Below, piece after piece: positions 15,993 through 25,886 of a stretch of DNA of 64,000 nucleotides (positions within the stretch are counted from its first letter, which is position 1; each line of letters starts with the position of its first letter). The position numbers were made by a program, and so were the translations under genes. Origin of the DNA: Spartobacteria bacterium UBA695. Its GTDB lineage: Bacteria > Verrucomicrobiota > Verrucomicrobiia > Chthoniobacterales > Chthoniobacteraceae. The DNA lies in the NCBI GenBank assembly GCA_002298145.1, contig DBMP01000024.1, forward strand, positions 62,001-126,000, written 5' to 3'. The notes beneath the pieces are model-generated. The model saw only the letters and a program-made list of their open reading frames with translations. It searched no databases and was not told the DNA's origin.

Positions 15993-17771
15993 ATGTCCCT
16001 TTACCGTCGAACTCTCGCCTACTTTAGCCCCTTCCTGGGACAGACGCTTTTCGCGACCGCGCTCTCCCTGGGCTCCATCGGGCTGAATCTGCTCAAGCCG
16101 TGGCCTTTTAAGTACATTATTGACGGCGTTCTGTTTCCCGCCGATGCCGACCATGCCGGGGCTCATGCGCAGATCGCCCACTGGTTTGGGGCGATTTCGC
16201 CGCAGCGGGTGGTGCTTATTCTTTGCGGGGCGATGGTGTTGTTTCACCTCCTGGCGGGGCTGCTGAACCTGGTGACGAGCCTGGTGTTCGTCCGGGTGGG
16301 GCTTTCGGCGCTGCTCAAGCTGCGTACCGAGCTTTACGCCTATCTGCAATCGCTGCCGCTGAAGTTCCACGATTCCCGGCGCTCGGCGGATTCCAGCTTC
16401 CGCGTGGCCTACGATTCGCAGGCGATCCAGACGATCTATAACAAGGGGTTCACGAATATTTTCCAGTCCGGCCTGACGATTGTGGGGACGTTCGTGGTGA
16501 TGGTTCGCATTGACTGGAAGCTTGCGGTGGTTTCCCTGGGGATTATTCCGCTGATGATCCTCACGATCCGCTACTATGCGCTGAGGATTCGCACGGAATC
16601 GACCACCATTCAGGAGCGCGAGAGTGCGGTGCTGACGGTGGCCCAGGAGGGGCTGGCTTCCGTGCGGATGGTCCACGCGTTCGGGCGGGAGGACTGGGAG
16701 GTGCGGCAATTTCACAAGAGCGCCCGGCAGAGCCTGGAGGCGAATCTCCAGCTGACCGGGACGAACATGAAATCGGCGCTGGTGATCAGCACGCTCATGG
16801 CCTTCGGGACGGCGGCAATGTACGGGCTCGGCTCGTTGCATGTGCTCGATGCCACGCTTTCGCTCGGAACGCTGACGGTTTTCACGGCTTACTTGCAGGC
16901 GCTTTACTCGCCGCTGGAGCAGCTGACTTACACGGCCTGGGCGCTGGAGGGGGCGGCTGCGGGGATGCAGCGCTGCTTCGAGGTGCTCGACCGGGAGGAC
17001 GACGTGAAGGATGCGCCGGATGCGGTGGAAATCACTTCGACCGAGGGGAATATCCGCTTCGAAAACGTGGCCTTCGGGTACGACGACAAACGGCTGATTT
17101 TGAGCGGTGTCAATGTGGACGTTCGGCCGGGCGAGACGGTGGCTTTTGTGGGCGGAACGGGCGCGGGCAAGAGCACGCTGCTTTCGCTGGTGCCGCGTTT
17201 TTACGATCCCAACCGGGGCCGGGTGTTGCTCGACGGGCGCGATCTCAAGGCGATTACAAAAAAGTCGCTGCGCAACCAGATCAGCATTGTGTTGCAGGAT
17301 ACGCTGCTTTTTTCCACGACGATCCGCGAGAACATCGCCTACAGCCGCCCGGGGGCGACGGAGGCGGAGATCATTGAGGCGGCGAAACGAGCCCAGGCGC
17401 ACGACTTCATCATGGCGCTTCCCGACGGCTACGCCTCGCAGGTGGGCGAGCGCGGCGGGCACTTGAGCGTGGGCCAGCGCCAGCGCCTCGGCATTGCCCG
17501 GGCGTTCCTGAAAAACGCGCCAATCCTGCTGCTCGACGAGCCGACCAGCGCGCTCGACCCGACGACCGAAGCGGCCATCATGGAGACGATTAAAGAGCTC
17601 ATGCAGGGGCGCACGACCATTATTATTACCCACCGCATCGCCACGGTGCATGCCATTGGCAAGATCGTCGTGATCAAGAACGGCGGCGTGGTGGAGCAGG
17701 GCCTGGGGCCGGAGTTGGTGGGCTGCGGTGGCGCTTATGCCGAGCTGTACCACTCGGCCAATCTCAGGTAG
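15993..17771 (+). CDS. ABC exporter, fused membrane domain and ATPase (MsbA-type)
   Basis: 592 aa, started at MSLYRRTLAYF. Residues ~1-310 form the six-helix exporter membrane domain with the coupling segments HDSRRSADSSFR and VHAFGREDWEVRQF; the ATPase follows with Walker A GGTGAGKSTLLSLVPRFYD, Q-loop IVLQDTLLFSTTIRENIAY, and Walker B ILLLDEPTSALDPTTEA. The signature motif is LSVGQRQRLGIARA, with valine in place of the usual second glycine. Such half-size exporters move lipids, drugs or peptides as homodimers in the inner membrane. The neighbour 12 bp downstream is an acetyltransferase; substrate unknown. Confidence 0.9.
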   Translation: MSLYRRTLAYFSPFLGQTLFATALSLGSIGLNLLKPWPFKYIIDGVLFPADADHAGAHAQIAHWFGAISPQRVVLILCGAMVLFHLLAGLLNLVTSLVFVRVGLSALLKLRTELYAYLQSLPLKFHDSRRSADSSFRVAYDSQAIQTIYNKGFTNIFQSGLTIVGTFVVMVRIDWKLAVVSLGIIPLMILTIRYYALRIRTESTTIQERESAVLTVAQEGLASVRMVHAFGREDWEVRQFHKSARQSLEANLQLTGTNMKSALVISTLMAFGTAAMYGLGSLHVLDATLSLGTLTVFTAYLQALYSPLEQLTYTAWALEGAAAGMQRCFEVLDREDDVKDAPDAVEITSTEGNIRFENVAFGYDDKRLILSGVNVDVRPGETVAFVGGTGAGKSTLLSLVPRFYDPNRGRVLLDGRDLKAITKKSLRNQISIVLQDTLLFSTTIRENIAYSRPGATEAEIIEAAKRAQAHDFIMALPDGYASQVGERGGHLSVGQRQRLGIARAFLKNAPILLLDEPTSALDPTTEAAIMETIKELMQGRTTIIITHRIATVHAIGKIVVIKNGGVVEQGLGPELVGCGGAYAELYHSANLR

Positions 17772-17783
17772 ATCATTTTTCCT

Positions 17784-18371
17784 ATGACGAACATTCTTCC
17801 AGACCGCACGGTGGAACAGGACTGGTATAGCAAGCCGATCCCCGAAGGGATTGAATGGGGCGACGGCTGCTACTTTGAAACGGCACAAATTTTCCGGTTT
17901 TTCCGCTCGCGCCATCGGCCGGGGCTGGTGATCGGTAAGAACTGTTCGTGTTACTCGGGGTGCTCGTTTTCCATCGGCAAGGAAGGGCGCTGCACGGTGG
18001 GCGACTATACGCTGCTCAACGGCGCGCTGGTAATGGCGGAGGATCTTATCGAGATCGGCAACTACTGCATCATTTCGTGGAATGTTGGGATCGCCGACAG
18101 CGATTTTCACCCCATCGACCCGGTGCAGCGGCATCAGGACGCGATGGCGCTCTCGCCGTTTGCCGAAGGCCGGCCCGAGCGCCCGCCGATCAAGACGGCG
18201 CCGGTTCGCATCAAGGATAATGTGTGGATCGGGATGGGGGCGGTGATCTTGAAGGGCGTGACCATTGGCGAGAACTCGGTGGTGGCCGCCGGGGCGATTG
18301 TCACCAAGGACGTGCCCGCGAATGCGATCGTGGCGGGGAACCCGGCGCAGATCGTCAAGTACCTCAAATAG
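17784..18371 (+). CDS. left-handed beta-helix acyltransferase (WbbJ/maltose O-acetyltransferase type)
   Basis: 195 aa. Hexapeptide repeats run through the middle and C-terminus, with the ending [21 protein letters not shown] then [31 protein letters not shown], the signature of the sugar O-acetyltransferase group. The extended loop [16 protein letters not shown] carries the catalytic histidine position. It would acetylate a sugar or other hydroxyl/amine acceptor using acetyl-CoA. It lies 12 bp downstream of the ABC exporter, so both may act on an envelope glycan. Some family members have lost activity. Confidence 0.85.
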   Translation: MTNILPDRTVEQDWYSKPIPEGIEWGDGCYFETAQIFRFFRSRHRPGLVIGKNCSCYSGCSFSIGKEGRCTVGDYTLLNGALVMAEDLIEIGNYCIISWNVGIADSDFHPIDPVQRHQDAMALSPFAEGRPERPPIKTAPVRIKDNVWIGMGAVILKGVTIGENSVVAAGAIVTKDVPANAIVAGNPAQIVKYLK

Positions 18372-18393
18372 TACCGCCTGCGATAGTACCGCC
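18368..18393. repeat. short tandem repeat over acetyltransferase stop
   Basis: ATAGTACCGCC occurs at 18368 and again at 18383, a 15-base period. The first copy includes the stop codon of the acetyltransferase. It looks like a small duplication in the convergent gap. Confidence 0.5.
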
Positions 18394-18418
18394 AGCGGGA
18401 CCCCAAAAAGCCGGGCGA

Positions 18419-19831
18419 CTAAAGCTCCGCGGCTTCGCTAAAGCCGTCGTCGCGCGGCACCGGGCGTCCATCGTGGATGATGTCGATTTTCCGCCATTTG
18501 CCGCCCCGGTAGCGGGCTACGAAGGCCAAGCTGAAGACCATGAACCAGATGATCGTGACGACCCAGGCGGTTTGAGGAGAGACGTGGAGTACCTTTAGTA
18601 GCCCGTAAAGCAGCCCCACGAGCACCCAGTGGAGCAGGACGGAGATGCGCATGGCCCATTGGGTATCGCCCGCGCCCCGGAGCGCTCCGCTCAGAGCGAC
18701 GATGACGGCTTCCACCAGAACGTAGAGGGCCACCAATCGCACCATGAAGAGGGAGAGCGGCAGGGCTTCCTCAAAAATTTCCGAATGGCTGTCGGGCCGG
18801 AAGACGTTGACCAGGAAGGCCGGGAAACAGAGGAACATGACGAGCATGGTCCCGGAGAAAAGAAGCCCTGTTTTCAGCCCCGAGAGGGTGGAGCGGTGGG
18901 CGTTGTCGGGTGATTTCGCCCCCATGTGCTGGCCGACCAGGCTGGTCACGGCGATCTCGATGCCGATCAGCGGAATGAAGGCGACCATGTCCCAGTTGAA
19001 CGTGACGGTCGCCGCCGTGGCCACGACTTGCCCGCAGGAGTGGAAGATGGCGATCATGGCGCTGAAGGCGGCGAAGTTGAGCGCGAACTCCACCCCCGCC
19101 GGGTAGCCGAATTTAATCAGCTTGCGGAGGATGCTCCAGTCAACGTGGAACGACTGGCTGACGGCGAATTCGCGGTGTTCTTTCCCTAGGAAATAGGCCC
19201 CCGCGAGGATGGCCACTCCCGTCAGGCCGGAAAAGACGGTGCCATACGCGGCCCCCCGGATGCCCATCGCGGGGAACCCGAGCTTGCCGAAGATCAGCAC
19301 GTAAGCGGAAGGGATGTTAATGAGCATCGAAACCAGCGAGGCGCACATGACGATGCGCGTGCGGGCGATGCCGGAGAAAAACCCGGAGAACACCCCACGC
19401 AGCAGGCCGATGAAGGAGAAACAGACGAGGATGCGAAAGTACTGGAACTGGGGCACGAGCTGCTCGGGGGCGATGCCGGAGTGCCGGTAGATCCGCTCCA
19501 GTAACGGGCTGCTCAATAAGATGACCGGGTAGGCGACCAGCGCGATGAGGAAGGCCTGGGTGACGACTCTGGCGCAGTTCTGTTTCTGGCGGGCTCCGTA
19601 GTACTGTGCCACCAGGGCCGTGCTGTAGCCGAGCAACCCGGCAAAGAAGGTGGCCAAAAGGAAGCTCATCAAGCCGCCCCCGAGCGCGGCATTCATCTGG
19701 GCGCTGCCGAGCTTGGCCAGGAAGAGGCGATCGGTGAAGGTCATGACCATTTCACACGCCGTCGAGGCCATCATGGGCAGGGCGATGGCGAGAAGTTCCC
19801 GCATCCCGCCCGGTTGGTGGGTGGTTTTCAT
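18419..19831 (-). CDS. MATE-family efflux transporter
   Basis: 470 aa with twelve predicted membrane helices in two halves. N-terminal LLAIALPMMASTACEMVMTFTDRLFLAKLG and the following GGGLMSFLLATFFAGLLGYSTALVAQYYGA are the MATE (NorM/DinF) hallmark; the second half begins GYPAGVEFALNFAAFSAM with VGQHMGAKSPDNA. It would extrude cationic compounds using a sodium or proton gradient. The C-terminal SLAFVARYRGGKWRKIDII is a cytoplasmic tail. Convergent with the acetyltransferase gene. Confidence 0.92.
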   Translation of the reverse strand: MKTTHQPGGMRELLAIALPMMASTACEMVMTFTDRLFLAKLGSAQMNAALGGGLMSFLLATFFAGLLGYSTALVAQYYGARQKQNCARVVTQAFLIALVAYPVILLSSPLLERIYRHSGIAPEQLVPQFQYFRILVCFSFIGLLRGVFSGFFSGIARTRIVMCASLVSMLINIPSAYVLIFGKLGFPAMGIRGAAYGTVFSGLTGVAILAGAYFLGKEHREFAVSQSFHVDWSILRKLIKFGYPAGVEFALNFAAFSAMIAIFHSCGQVVATAATVTFNWDMVAFIPLIGIEIAVTSLVGQHMGAKSPDNAHRSTLSGLKTGLLFSGTMLVMFLCFPAFLVNVFRPDSHSEIFEEALPLSLFMVRLVALYVLVEAVIVALSGALRGAGDTQWAMRISVLLHWVLVGLLYGLLKVLHVSPQTAWVVTIIWFMVFSLAFVARYRGGKWRKIDIIHDGRPVPRDDGFSEAAEL

Positions 19832-19865
19832 TAATAAGGGCTCCGGTGTTGCTCCGGTCGATTCG

Positions 19866-20450
19866 CTACCGAATCCGGATATTAGCGGAGTAGAGCCTTC
19901 CCGCCCGAGGGTCGCATAGGAGCAGGTTGACGGCGTTCATTTCACCGTGTTTGAGCGAGGCTGACCAGACATTTACGCTCATGGAGCCGGATGCCGCCGT
20001 TTCTTCGGTAGGAAACCAGCTGGCCCCAGCCGAGCGGGCATACCGGCAGGCCTGGCCCACCAGCGAGGCAGCCGAGGCATCGAGCGTGGAGAGGGGCCGC
20101 CAGCCGTTCTCGAAGGTTTTGTCCAAGGCCGAAGGGGCGAGCGCGGTATCGGCAAAGGGGGTTATCGCCAGTTCGACGAACTCATTGGCGCCCTGCTTCT
20201 GCTCGTGCGCGATCCGCTCGACGCGGGTTTTGAGGTTGATGTTTCCTTGGTTGAGAAGGTGCGTGAAGTCTTCCGGTTGGGCGGATTGGATCCGGTGTTG
20301 ATGGATTTTCCACAAAATGGGGAACGCGCTCAGGAGAAACACCGTGAGGGTGAAAATTCCCGCCATCCGCAGGAGTACGTGCAAGCGGGCGAGCCACTTG
20401 GAGCGCGCGGGTTGAGGGGCGGTGAGGGAAGGGAGCGGTGCCTCGTTCAT
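19866..20450 (-). CDS. unknown single-pass membrane protein
   Basis: 194 aa, started at MNEAPLPSLTAP. A proline-rich cytoplasmic N-terminus is followed by one membrane helix (residues ~30-50, MAGIFTLTVFLLSAFPILW) and an extracytoplasmic domain with no family I recognise. The start overlaps the end of the upstream gene by four bases (ATGA), so the two proteins are co-translated and probably form a pair. Confidence 0.6.
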   Translation of the reverse strand: MNEAPLPSLTAPQPARSKWLARLHVLLRMAGIFTLTVFLLSAFPILWKIHQHRIQSAQPEDFTHLLNQGNINLKTRVERIAHEQKQGANEFVELAITPFADTALAPSALDKTFENGWRPLSTLDASAASLVGQACRYARSAGASWFPTEETAASGSMSVNVWSASLKHGEMNAVNLLLCDPRAGRLYSANIRIR

Positions 20451-20992
20451 GTTTTGGAGTCGACGACAAAGAGCCGCTTGGAGGCGGGGTCGTAGAACAT
20501 GACAATCGCGGCGGTGACGCGCTGGCCATGCAGGTTGATCCAGGGAAAGCAAAAGAGGTAGGGCTGGTCGGCGATCTCTTTGCGGGACGGAAAATCTGGG
20601 TAGCCTTCCGCGCCCCAGCTCATGGAAAAATCGACGGCCTTTTGCGAGGCCGGGTCGGCGAGGGGGCCCTCCATCCATTGGCCGCTTTCGAGGGCGGCGT
20701 GCCGGGGGAAGCGCTCCATTTCGAGCACGAAGAAATCGGCATGATCCCCGGTCAGGGAGCGCCTGCTGATTTTGGAATAAAGAAAGCGCCGGGCCTTGGC
20801 GGTGTGCTCAATGCCTCCCCAGCGTAGGATTTCCGTAGCGTCGCGGGGCTTGAGGGAGTTGGTTTTTTCGCAGTAAGGCGACATTCCCCAGGCGCACCAA
20901 GCGATCGCCGCGGCCATCAGCAGGGCGCAAAGAAGCGATAACCCTCCTATGGTTTCAACACCGATCCAGAGCCATTGACGCACGGCGCGCAT
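20447..20992 (-). CDS. unknown single-pass membrane protein
   Basis: 181 aa. One N-terminal membrane helix (residues ~10-36, IGGLSLLCALLMAAAIAWCAW) is followed by a soluble domain that starts YCEKTNSLKPRDATEIL and ends FVVDSKT. I do not recognise a family. It shares general layout (N-terminal anchor plus ~150-residue domain ending in a beta-rich segment with ...DPASKRLFVV and, in the partner, ...DPRAGRLYSANI) with the gene that overlaps it downstream, so the pair may be diverged duplicates. Divergent from cydA. Confidence 0.6.
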   Translation of the reverse strand: MRAVRQWLWIGVETIGGLSLLCALLMAAAIAWCAWGMSPYCEKTNSLKPRDATEILRWGGIEHTAKARRFLYSKISRRSLTGDHADFFVLEMERFPRHAALESGQWMEGPLADPASQKAVDFSMSWGAEGYPDFPSRKEIADQPYLFCFPWINLHGQRVTAAIVMFYDPASKRLFVVDSKT

Positions 20993-21102
20993 ATTTCAAG
21001 AGCGTGCATGGTAGGCATGCGGCGGGGGATGTCAAATGATGAGCACCCAATTTTACTGCTGGCTTTTTTCTGCAAAAAGGATAATAACCCACCGGTAGCG
21101 TT

Positions 21103-22473
21103 ATGGATGTCCTTACCCTTGCCCGGCTGCAATTTGCTTTCACCGTGGGGTTCCATTACCTCTTCCCTCCGTTATCGATAGGGTTGGGGCTTCTCCTGGT
21201 CATTATGGAGGGAACGTGGCTTGCCACTGGCAAACCCATCTACCACCAGATGGCCCGCTACTGGACCCGCATTTTCGGCCTGATCTTCGCCATCGGTGTC
21301 GCCACGGGCATTGTGATGGAATTCCAGTTCGGCACGAACTGGTCGGTTTACTCGCGCTTCGTGGGTGATGTTTTCGGCAGCGCACTGGCTTCGGAGGGGA
21401 TCTTCGCTTTCTTCCTGGAATCCGGCTTCCTGGCGTTGCTGCTCTTTGGCTGGGACCGTATTGGGCCGAAGCTCCACTTTTTCGCCACCTGCATGGTGGC
21501 CCTCGGGGCGCATTTCAGTGCCGTCTGGATCATCGTGGCCAACTCCTGGCAGCAGACGCCCGCTGGGTATCACCTGGTGGAGACGGCGGCGGGACGCTGG
21601 CGCGCGGAGATTACCGATTTCTGGGCTTTGGTGTTCAATCCTTCCACCGTCGACCGCCTGACGCACACGGTGCTGGGCGCATGGCAGGCGGGGGCGTGGA
21701 TGGTGGTGAGTGTGAGCGCCTGGTATTTGCTCAAGAAAAAGCACACGGATTTCGCCGGGCGCGGGCTCAAGATCGGGCTCATTGTCGCGGTGGTGGCCTC
21801 CTTGTTGCAGCTCGTCAGCGGCCATGATAGCGCCGTGGGGGTGAGCCGTAATCAGCCCGCCAAGCTGGCGGCGTTCGAAGCCCTCTATAAGACGGGGCCC
21901 GCTCCGCTGTGGCTCTTTGGCTGGGTGAATGAAAAAGAGCAGGAAGTCCGCTTCGGGGTTGCCATTCCCCGGGGGCTTAGCCTCCTGGTTTCCGGCAACC
22001 CGAATGAGCCGGTGACGGGCCTTGATAAAATCCCCGAGGGGGATCGGCCTCCAGTTAATGTGGTTTTCCAGACCTACCATGCCATGGTGGCCATCGGGAT
22101 GGGGCTTATCGCTCTATCGATTTTCAGCCTGATCCAGTTGCTTCGCGGTGCGATTTATGAACAGCGTTGGCTGCTTGGCCTCCTAGTGCTGGCGGTGCTC
22201 GGGCCGCAACTGGCCAACCAGCTCGGCTGGGCTTCGGCGGAGATCGGCCGCCAGCCGTGGATTGTCTACGGCCTGCTGCGTACCGCAGACGCGTTTTCGA
22301 AGACGGTTGGCGCACAGCCGATCGTGGCTTCGCTGGTCCTCTTCTCGTTGGTTTACGCGCTCCTCTTCGCTGTCTTCATTTTCCTTTTGAACCACAAAAT
22401 TCAACATGGACCGGAAGAGTCGGATCTCCCTCCGACGACCCCGCTCCAACAAGAACCCCGCGCCGATGTTTAA
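21103..22473 (+). CDS. cydA: cytochrome bd ubiquinol oxidase subunit I
   Basis: 456 aa. The haem b595 ligand is the histidine of [11 protein letters not shown] (residue 18), the quinol-side motif [15 protein letters not shown] is near residue 383, and the haem b558 methionine lies in [13 protein letters not shown]. The stretch PWIVYG and the length point to a short-Q-loop CydA. With CydB it oxidises quinol and reduces oxygen to water in the inner membrane with high oxygen affinity. It overlaps cydB by eight bases. The region before the ATG is AT-rich (ATAATAA near 21080). Confidence 0.95.
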   Translation: MDVLTLARLQFAFTVGFHYLFPPLSIGLGLLLVIMEGTWLATGKPIYHQMARYWTRIFGLIFAIGVATGIVMEFQFGTNWSVYSRFVGDVFGSALASEGIFAFFLESGFLALLLFGWDRIGPKLHFFATCMVALGAHFSAVWIIVANSWQQTPAGYHLVETAAGRWRAEITDFWALVFNPSTVDRLTHTVLGAWQAGAWMVVSVSAWYLLKKKHTDFAGRGLKIGLIVAVVASLLQLVSGHDSAVGVSRNQPAKLAAFEALYKTGPAPLWLFGWVNEKEQEVRFGVAIPRGLSLLVSGNPNEPVTGLDKIPEGDRPPVNVVFQTYHAMVAIGMGLIALSIFSLIQLLRGAIYEQRWLLGLLVLAVLGPQLANQLGWASAEIGRQPWIVYGLLRTADAFSKTVGAQPIVASLVLFSLVYALLFAVFIFLLNHKIQHGPEESDLPPTTPLQQEPRADV

Positions 22474-23494
22474 CGTCCCGATTCTCAATCTGGTCTGGTT
22501 TATCCTGGTGGGTGTCCTTTTCACCGGCTACGCCATCCTTGACGGTTTTGACCTCGGGGTGGGGACGCTGCACCTCTTCACCAAAACTGACGCGGAACGC
22601 CGCGTGATGCTCAACTCGATCGGCCCCGTGTGGGACGGCAACGAGGTGTGGCTCGTCACCGGCGGCGGCGCGCTCTTTGCGGCCTTCCCCGAGGTGTATG
22701 CCTCGGTGTTCTCGGGCTTTTACCTCGCCTTTATTCTGCTGCTTTTCGCGCTGATTTTCCGCGCCGTGGCCATCGAGTTCCGTAGCAAGATGGAGATGGG
22801 TTGGTGGCGGCAGATGTGGGACGTGGGCTTTAGCATCGGCAGCGTGCTTTCGGCGCTCTTAATCGGCGTGGCGCTCGGGAATATCGCCCTGGGGGTGCCG
22901 CTGGATGCCAACCACGAGTATGCGGGAACCTTCCTCGGTCTGCTGCGGCCTTACCCGCTGCTCCTCGGGGTGACGACCGTGGCGCTTTTCGCGATGCACG
23001 GAGCGATCTACGGCGTGCTGAAAACGGAGGGCAAACTGCACGAGAAACTGCGCTCCTGGGCCAAACGCAGCGTGGCGATTTTCGTGGTTTGTTACATCCT
23101 GGTGACGCTGGCAACTCTGCTCTGGGTCCCGCATATGACCGAGACGCTGGGGGCTTATCCGTGGCTCTATGTGGTGGCTGTTTTTAACGCACTGGCCATC
23201 GCCAATATTCCGCGCGAAATCAACCTTGGCCGGGATTTCAGAGCCTTCCTTTCCTCCTGCCTCGCCATGGTGGCGCTGATGACGCTCTTCGGGATCGGGA
23301 TGTTCCCGAATATGGTTTTCTCAATGCCCTCCCCGGAGAACAGCCTGACGGTAATCAACGCGGCCTCCTCGCAAAAGACGCTCTGGATCATGCTGATTAT
23401 TGCCATCATCGGCGTACCGCTGGTGCTGACGTACACGGCCGTTATCTACCGCATCTTCCGCGGCAAGGTGCGGCTTGGTCCGATGAGCTATTAG
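22466..23494 (+). CDS. cydB: cytochrome bd ubiquinol oxidase subunit II
   Basis: 342 aa when started at [12 protein letters not shown], inside the end of cydA. The CydB core is present: [39 protein letters not shown] and [15 protein letters not shown], with eight to nine helices. It pairs with CydA as the structural subunit of the bd oxidase. No cydX-like small gene or cydDC exporter follows directly. Confidence 0.95.
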   Translation: MFNVPILNLVWFILVGVLFTGYAILDGFDLGVGTLHLFTKTDAERRVMLNSIGPVWDGNEVWLVTGGGALFAAFPEVYASVFSGFYLAFILLLFALIFRAVAIEFRSKMEMGWWRQMWDVGFSIGSVLSALLIGVALGNIALGVPLDANHEYAGTFLGLLRPYPLLLGVTTVALFAMHGAIYGVLKTEGKLHEKLRSWAKRSVAIFVVCYILVTLATLLWVPHMTETLGAYPWLYVVAVFNALAIANIPREINLGRDFRAFLSSCLAMVALMTLFGIGMFPNMVFSMPSPENSLTVINAASSQKTLWIMLIIAIIGVPLVLTYTAVIYRIFRGKVRLGPMSY

Positions 23495-23569
23495 GGGAAA
23501 CCCTGATCGTTCTGAGGGCGGCCTATTCCAATTGACACTGCAAAGCGCGATGTGAGTAGATAACCCCGT

Positions 23570-24100
23570 ATGAAACTCGGAGCGGCGACTTTTATTGCAT
23601 TGGCGGCAACTTGCTTCACAGCTTTTGCCGGGGATTATGAGATCACCGTGGACCGGAAGAAAGAGAAGGGCGGCTCCGGCGGCGACCAAGCCACGGTCAA
23701 GGCTTCCCAGAACTGGACGGGCGAGGTCAATATCCTCAACCGTGCGTTTAAGCCAAGCCCCGATTTGACAGCGCGCTACGTTATTTACGTCAAGCGCCAG
23801 AGGATTGGCGAAGCGGAGAATGCCGAGAATGTCGAGAAAGTGACCGGCAGCTTTAATGTGCCCGCGATGAAGGGTGGTGCCAAGGGGACGTTTTCCACGG
23901 TGGACGTCGTGCTCAACAGTGCGCATGCCGCGGCGGGCTGGCGTGTGGGGCAAAAGGACAGCGATGGTCGCGTCACATTTGGCCGTCAAAGCGCCCAGGA
24001 TACGCTGGCGGGCATTTGGCTTCGCCTTTACAGTGGCCAGACCCAGGTGGCGGAGTACATCAACCCGACCACGCTCACGACTAAGTTCAAGTTTGAATAG
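23570..24100 (+). CDS. secreted protein of unknown function
   Basis: 176 aa. A signal peptide (MKLGAATFIALAATCFTAFA) is followed by a probable single beta-sandwich domain: DYEITVDRKKEKGGSGGDQATVK, ENVEKVTGSFNVP, then repeated strand-like segments to YINPTTLTTKFKFE. I do not recognise a named family. A TTGACA box at 23532 with a weak TAGATA 19 bp later may be its promoter, which would separate it from cydAB. Confidence 0.65.
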   Translation: MKLGAATFIALAATCFTAFAGDYEITVDRKKEKGGSGGDQATVKASQNWTGEVNILNRAFKPSPDLTARYVIYVKRQRIGEAENAENVEKVTGSFNVPAMKGGAKGTFSTVDVVLNSAHAAAGWRVGQKDSDGRVTFGRQSAQDTLAGIWLRLYSGQTQVAEYINPTTLTTKFKFE

Positions 24101-24157
24101 CCCGGCGCGCCTGCCGGCTTGCGCAAGCCTTGGATGAAGGGTTACGGTGGAGGGCAA

Positions 24158-25150
24158 ATGTTAACGCACCGTCCCCGTAGACTCCGTGCCACGGCGGCCT
24201 TTCGCGATATGGTCCGCGAGACCCGCTTGGCGGCGACTGATTTGATATACCCACTTTTCGTGAGCGAGCGCATCACCTCGCGCACTCCCGTGGAATCCAT
24301 GCCGGGGGTAGCCCAACTCACGGTTGAGGATGCAGCGGACGAGGCCGCGCTGGCGTGGGGGGAGGGCATCCGCAGCGTGCTCCTTTTTGGGATTCCCTCG
24401 GAAAAAGATGAGTTGGCCAGCCAGGCATATGCGGAAAAAGGGATCGTTCAGCAGGCCGTCCGGGCCATTAAGCGGGCGGTGCCGGAGATGATCGTCATCA
24501 CCGACGTTTGCCTGTGCGAATATATGAGCCACGGCCATTGTGGCATTGCCCGGATCGAGGCTGGCTGTGTGGAGGTGCTCAACGATGAATCGCTGGAGCT
24601 GCTGGCGCGCACGGCGGTTTCCCACGCGGCGGCCGGGGCGGATATCGTGGCCCCCAGCGACATGATGGATGGCCGGGTGGCCGCGATCCGGCGGGCGCTG
24701 GATGTGGGCGGATTCCAGAACACGGCGATCCTGAGCTATGCGGCGAAATTCGCCTCGGCATTTTATGGCCCCTTCCGCGACGCGGCGGACAGCGCTCCTC
24801 AGGCGGGCGATCGCCGCAGCTACCAGATGGACCCTGCCAATGCGCTCGAGGCGCTGCGTGAAGTGGCGTTGGACCTGGAGGAATCCGCCGACATGGTGAT
24901 GGTAAAGCCGGGGTTGCCTTACCTCGATATTCTTTGGCGGGTGAAGGAGCGCTTTGAGATGCCGACGGCGGTTTATCACGTCAGCGGAGAGTACGCGATG
25001 CTCAAGGCCGCCGTGGCCAATGGATGGCTGGACGAGCGGGCCGCCACGATGGAGACGATGCTCTCCTTTAAGCGGGCGGGGGCTGATATGATCGTAACCT
25101 ACGCGGCCCGGGATGTGGCCCGCTGGCTTTCGGGGCATTCGGGAAAGTAG
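24158..25150 (+). CDS. hemB: delta-aminolevulinic acid dehydratase (porphobilinogen synthase)
   Basis: 330 aa, started at [10 protein letters not shown] because GGTGGAGGG lies five bases upstream; two upstream in-frame ATGs are less likely. The zinc site is [14 protein letters not shown] (three cysteines), the first lysine is in [20 protein letters not shown], and the Schiff-base lysine is in [13 protein letters not shown]. It condenses two 5-aminolevulinate molecules to porphobilinogen in haem synthesis, fitting its place after cydAB. It is the zinc-cysteine type rather than the magnesium-only type. A bidirectional terminator follows. Confidence 0.95.
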   Translation: MLTHRPRRLRATAAFRDMVRETRLAATDLIYPLFVSERITSRTPVESMPGVAQLTVEDAADEAALAWGEGIRSVLLFGIPSEKDELASQAYAEKGIVQQAVRAIKRAVPEMIVITDVCLCEYMSHGHCGIARIEAGCVEVLNDESLELLARTAVSHAAAGADIVAPSDMMDGRVAAIRRALDVGGFQNTAILSYAAKFASAFYGPFRDAADSAPQAGDRRSYQMDPANALEALREVALDLEESADMVMVKPGLPYLDILWRVKERFEMPTAVYHVSGEYAMLKAAVANGWLDERAATMETMLSFKRAGADMIVTYAARDVARWLSGHSGK

Positions 25151-25180
25151 AGACCGCCCCGAAAAAAGAAGACAAAAAAA

Positions 25181-25210
25181 CCGGTGCTGCTCGTCAAAGA
25201 ACAGCACCGG
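25181..25210 (-). terminator. bidirectional intrinsic terminator between hemB and RRM gene
   Basis: Perfect nine-base arms CCGGTGCTG / CAGCACCGG around a 12-base loop. A-rich stretches flank both sides, giving a T7 run on the minus strand after the RRM gene. On the plus strand the arm is followed by C then A8, so termination is stronger for the minus-strand gene. Confidence 0.8.
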
Positions 25211-25243
25211 CAAAAAAAACTCAGCTTTTAAAGGGAGGAGTTT

Positions 25244-25636
25244 TTAGTAGCGGCCACCACGGTCGCCACGGTCGCCACGGTCGCGGCCACCGCCACGACG
25301 GTCGCCACCGCCGTATCCGCCACCACCACCGCCACGGCGCTCACCGCCACCGAAGGAGCGTCCGCCGCCGCCGGCGGGGCGTTCTTCGCGCGGGCGCGCA
25401 ACGTTAACAGTGAGAGGACGGCCTTCGAGGGCTTTGCCGTGGAACTGCTCAATGGCATTCTGGGCTTCGCCTTCGCTGCTCATGGTGACAAATGCAAATC
25501 CACGGCTTTTGCCGGTGAATTTGTCCTGCACCAGCATCACGTCACTGACGGTGCCGGCTTGACCGAAGAGGTCCTGCAGATCGGGTTCCGTTACGCTAAA
25601 GGGAAGATTCCCCACGTAAAGTTTGTTGTTGCTCAT
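25244..25636 (-). CDS. glycine-rich RRM RNA-binding protein
   Basis: 130 aa. One RNA recognition motif occupies residues 4-82, with RNP2 LYVGNLPF and RNP1 KSRGFAFVTM. The tail (about 88-130) is a run of RGG/GG repeats. This is the bacterial cold-inducible Rbp architecture known from cyanobacteria and others, binding RNA in the cytoplasm. The repeated GGTCGCCACG DNA in the tail is coding and not a CRISPR. A 460-bp stretch with no gene lies upstream and may contain a long 5' leader, as is common in cold-regulated genes. Confidence 0.92.
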   Translation of the reverse strand: MSNNKLYVGNLPFSVTEPDLQDLFGQAGTVSDVMLVQDKFTGKSRGFAFVTMSSEGEAQNAIEQFHGKALEGRPLTVNVARPREERPAGGGGRSFGGGERRGGGGGGYGGGDRRGGGRDRGDRGDRGGRY

Positions 25637-25761
25637 ACTAACTTAACTGCCAAGCACTGCGGTGGACGGTCCCCGGTCATCGGTCTCAAGTCGCCAACTG
25701 ATTTGACTCAATCGCAAACTCCCCTGCCCCAACACTGCTGACGAGGCGCACAGTAAACTTA

Positions 25762-25886
25762 TTTGCTTGCAAGGAAAGCAAAATCCGCGTCGGATTTAAT
25801 GTTAATTCGGGCTGCGGGAAAACCTGATGAAAATCAGGTTCTCTAATAACCCTTGGCTCAAGGGTTGAAGCCGCTTCTAGGGCGGC
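25762..25886. other. cluster of five short perfect hairpins in a non-coding stretch
   Basis: The 464 bases between the RRM gene and bamA (25637-26100) carry no convincing gene. Within 125 bases there are five inverted repeats: TTTGCTT/AAGCAAA (25762-25782), AAATCCG/CGGATTT (25781-25797), AACCTGA/TCAGGTT (25821-25840), AACCCTT/AAGGGTT (25848-25866) and GCCGC/GCGGC (25870-25886). Four have seven-base arms and loops of 3-7 bases. A small GGGG-CTTT-CCCC hairpin follows at 26000. This suggests a structured RNA, either a leader of the RRM gene, a leader of bamA, or a stand-alone RNA. Confidence 0.55.

Noticed and set aside
15396..18134. 912-codon open frame antisense to the ABC exporter
   Set aside because: Basic low-complexity translation opposite a well-supported exporter gene; a product of high GC content. 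The same applies to long antisense frames at 4621-6249, 8130-9845, 26176-28365 and 47502-49268.
25250..25380. Short GC-rich repeats resembling a small CRISPR or satellite
   Set aside because: They are the codons of the RGG/GG tail of the RRM protein and have no spacers of constant length.
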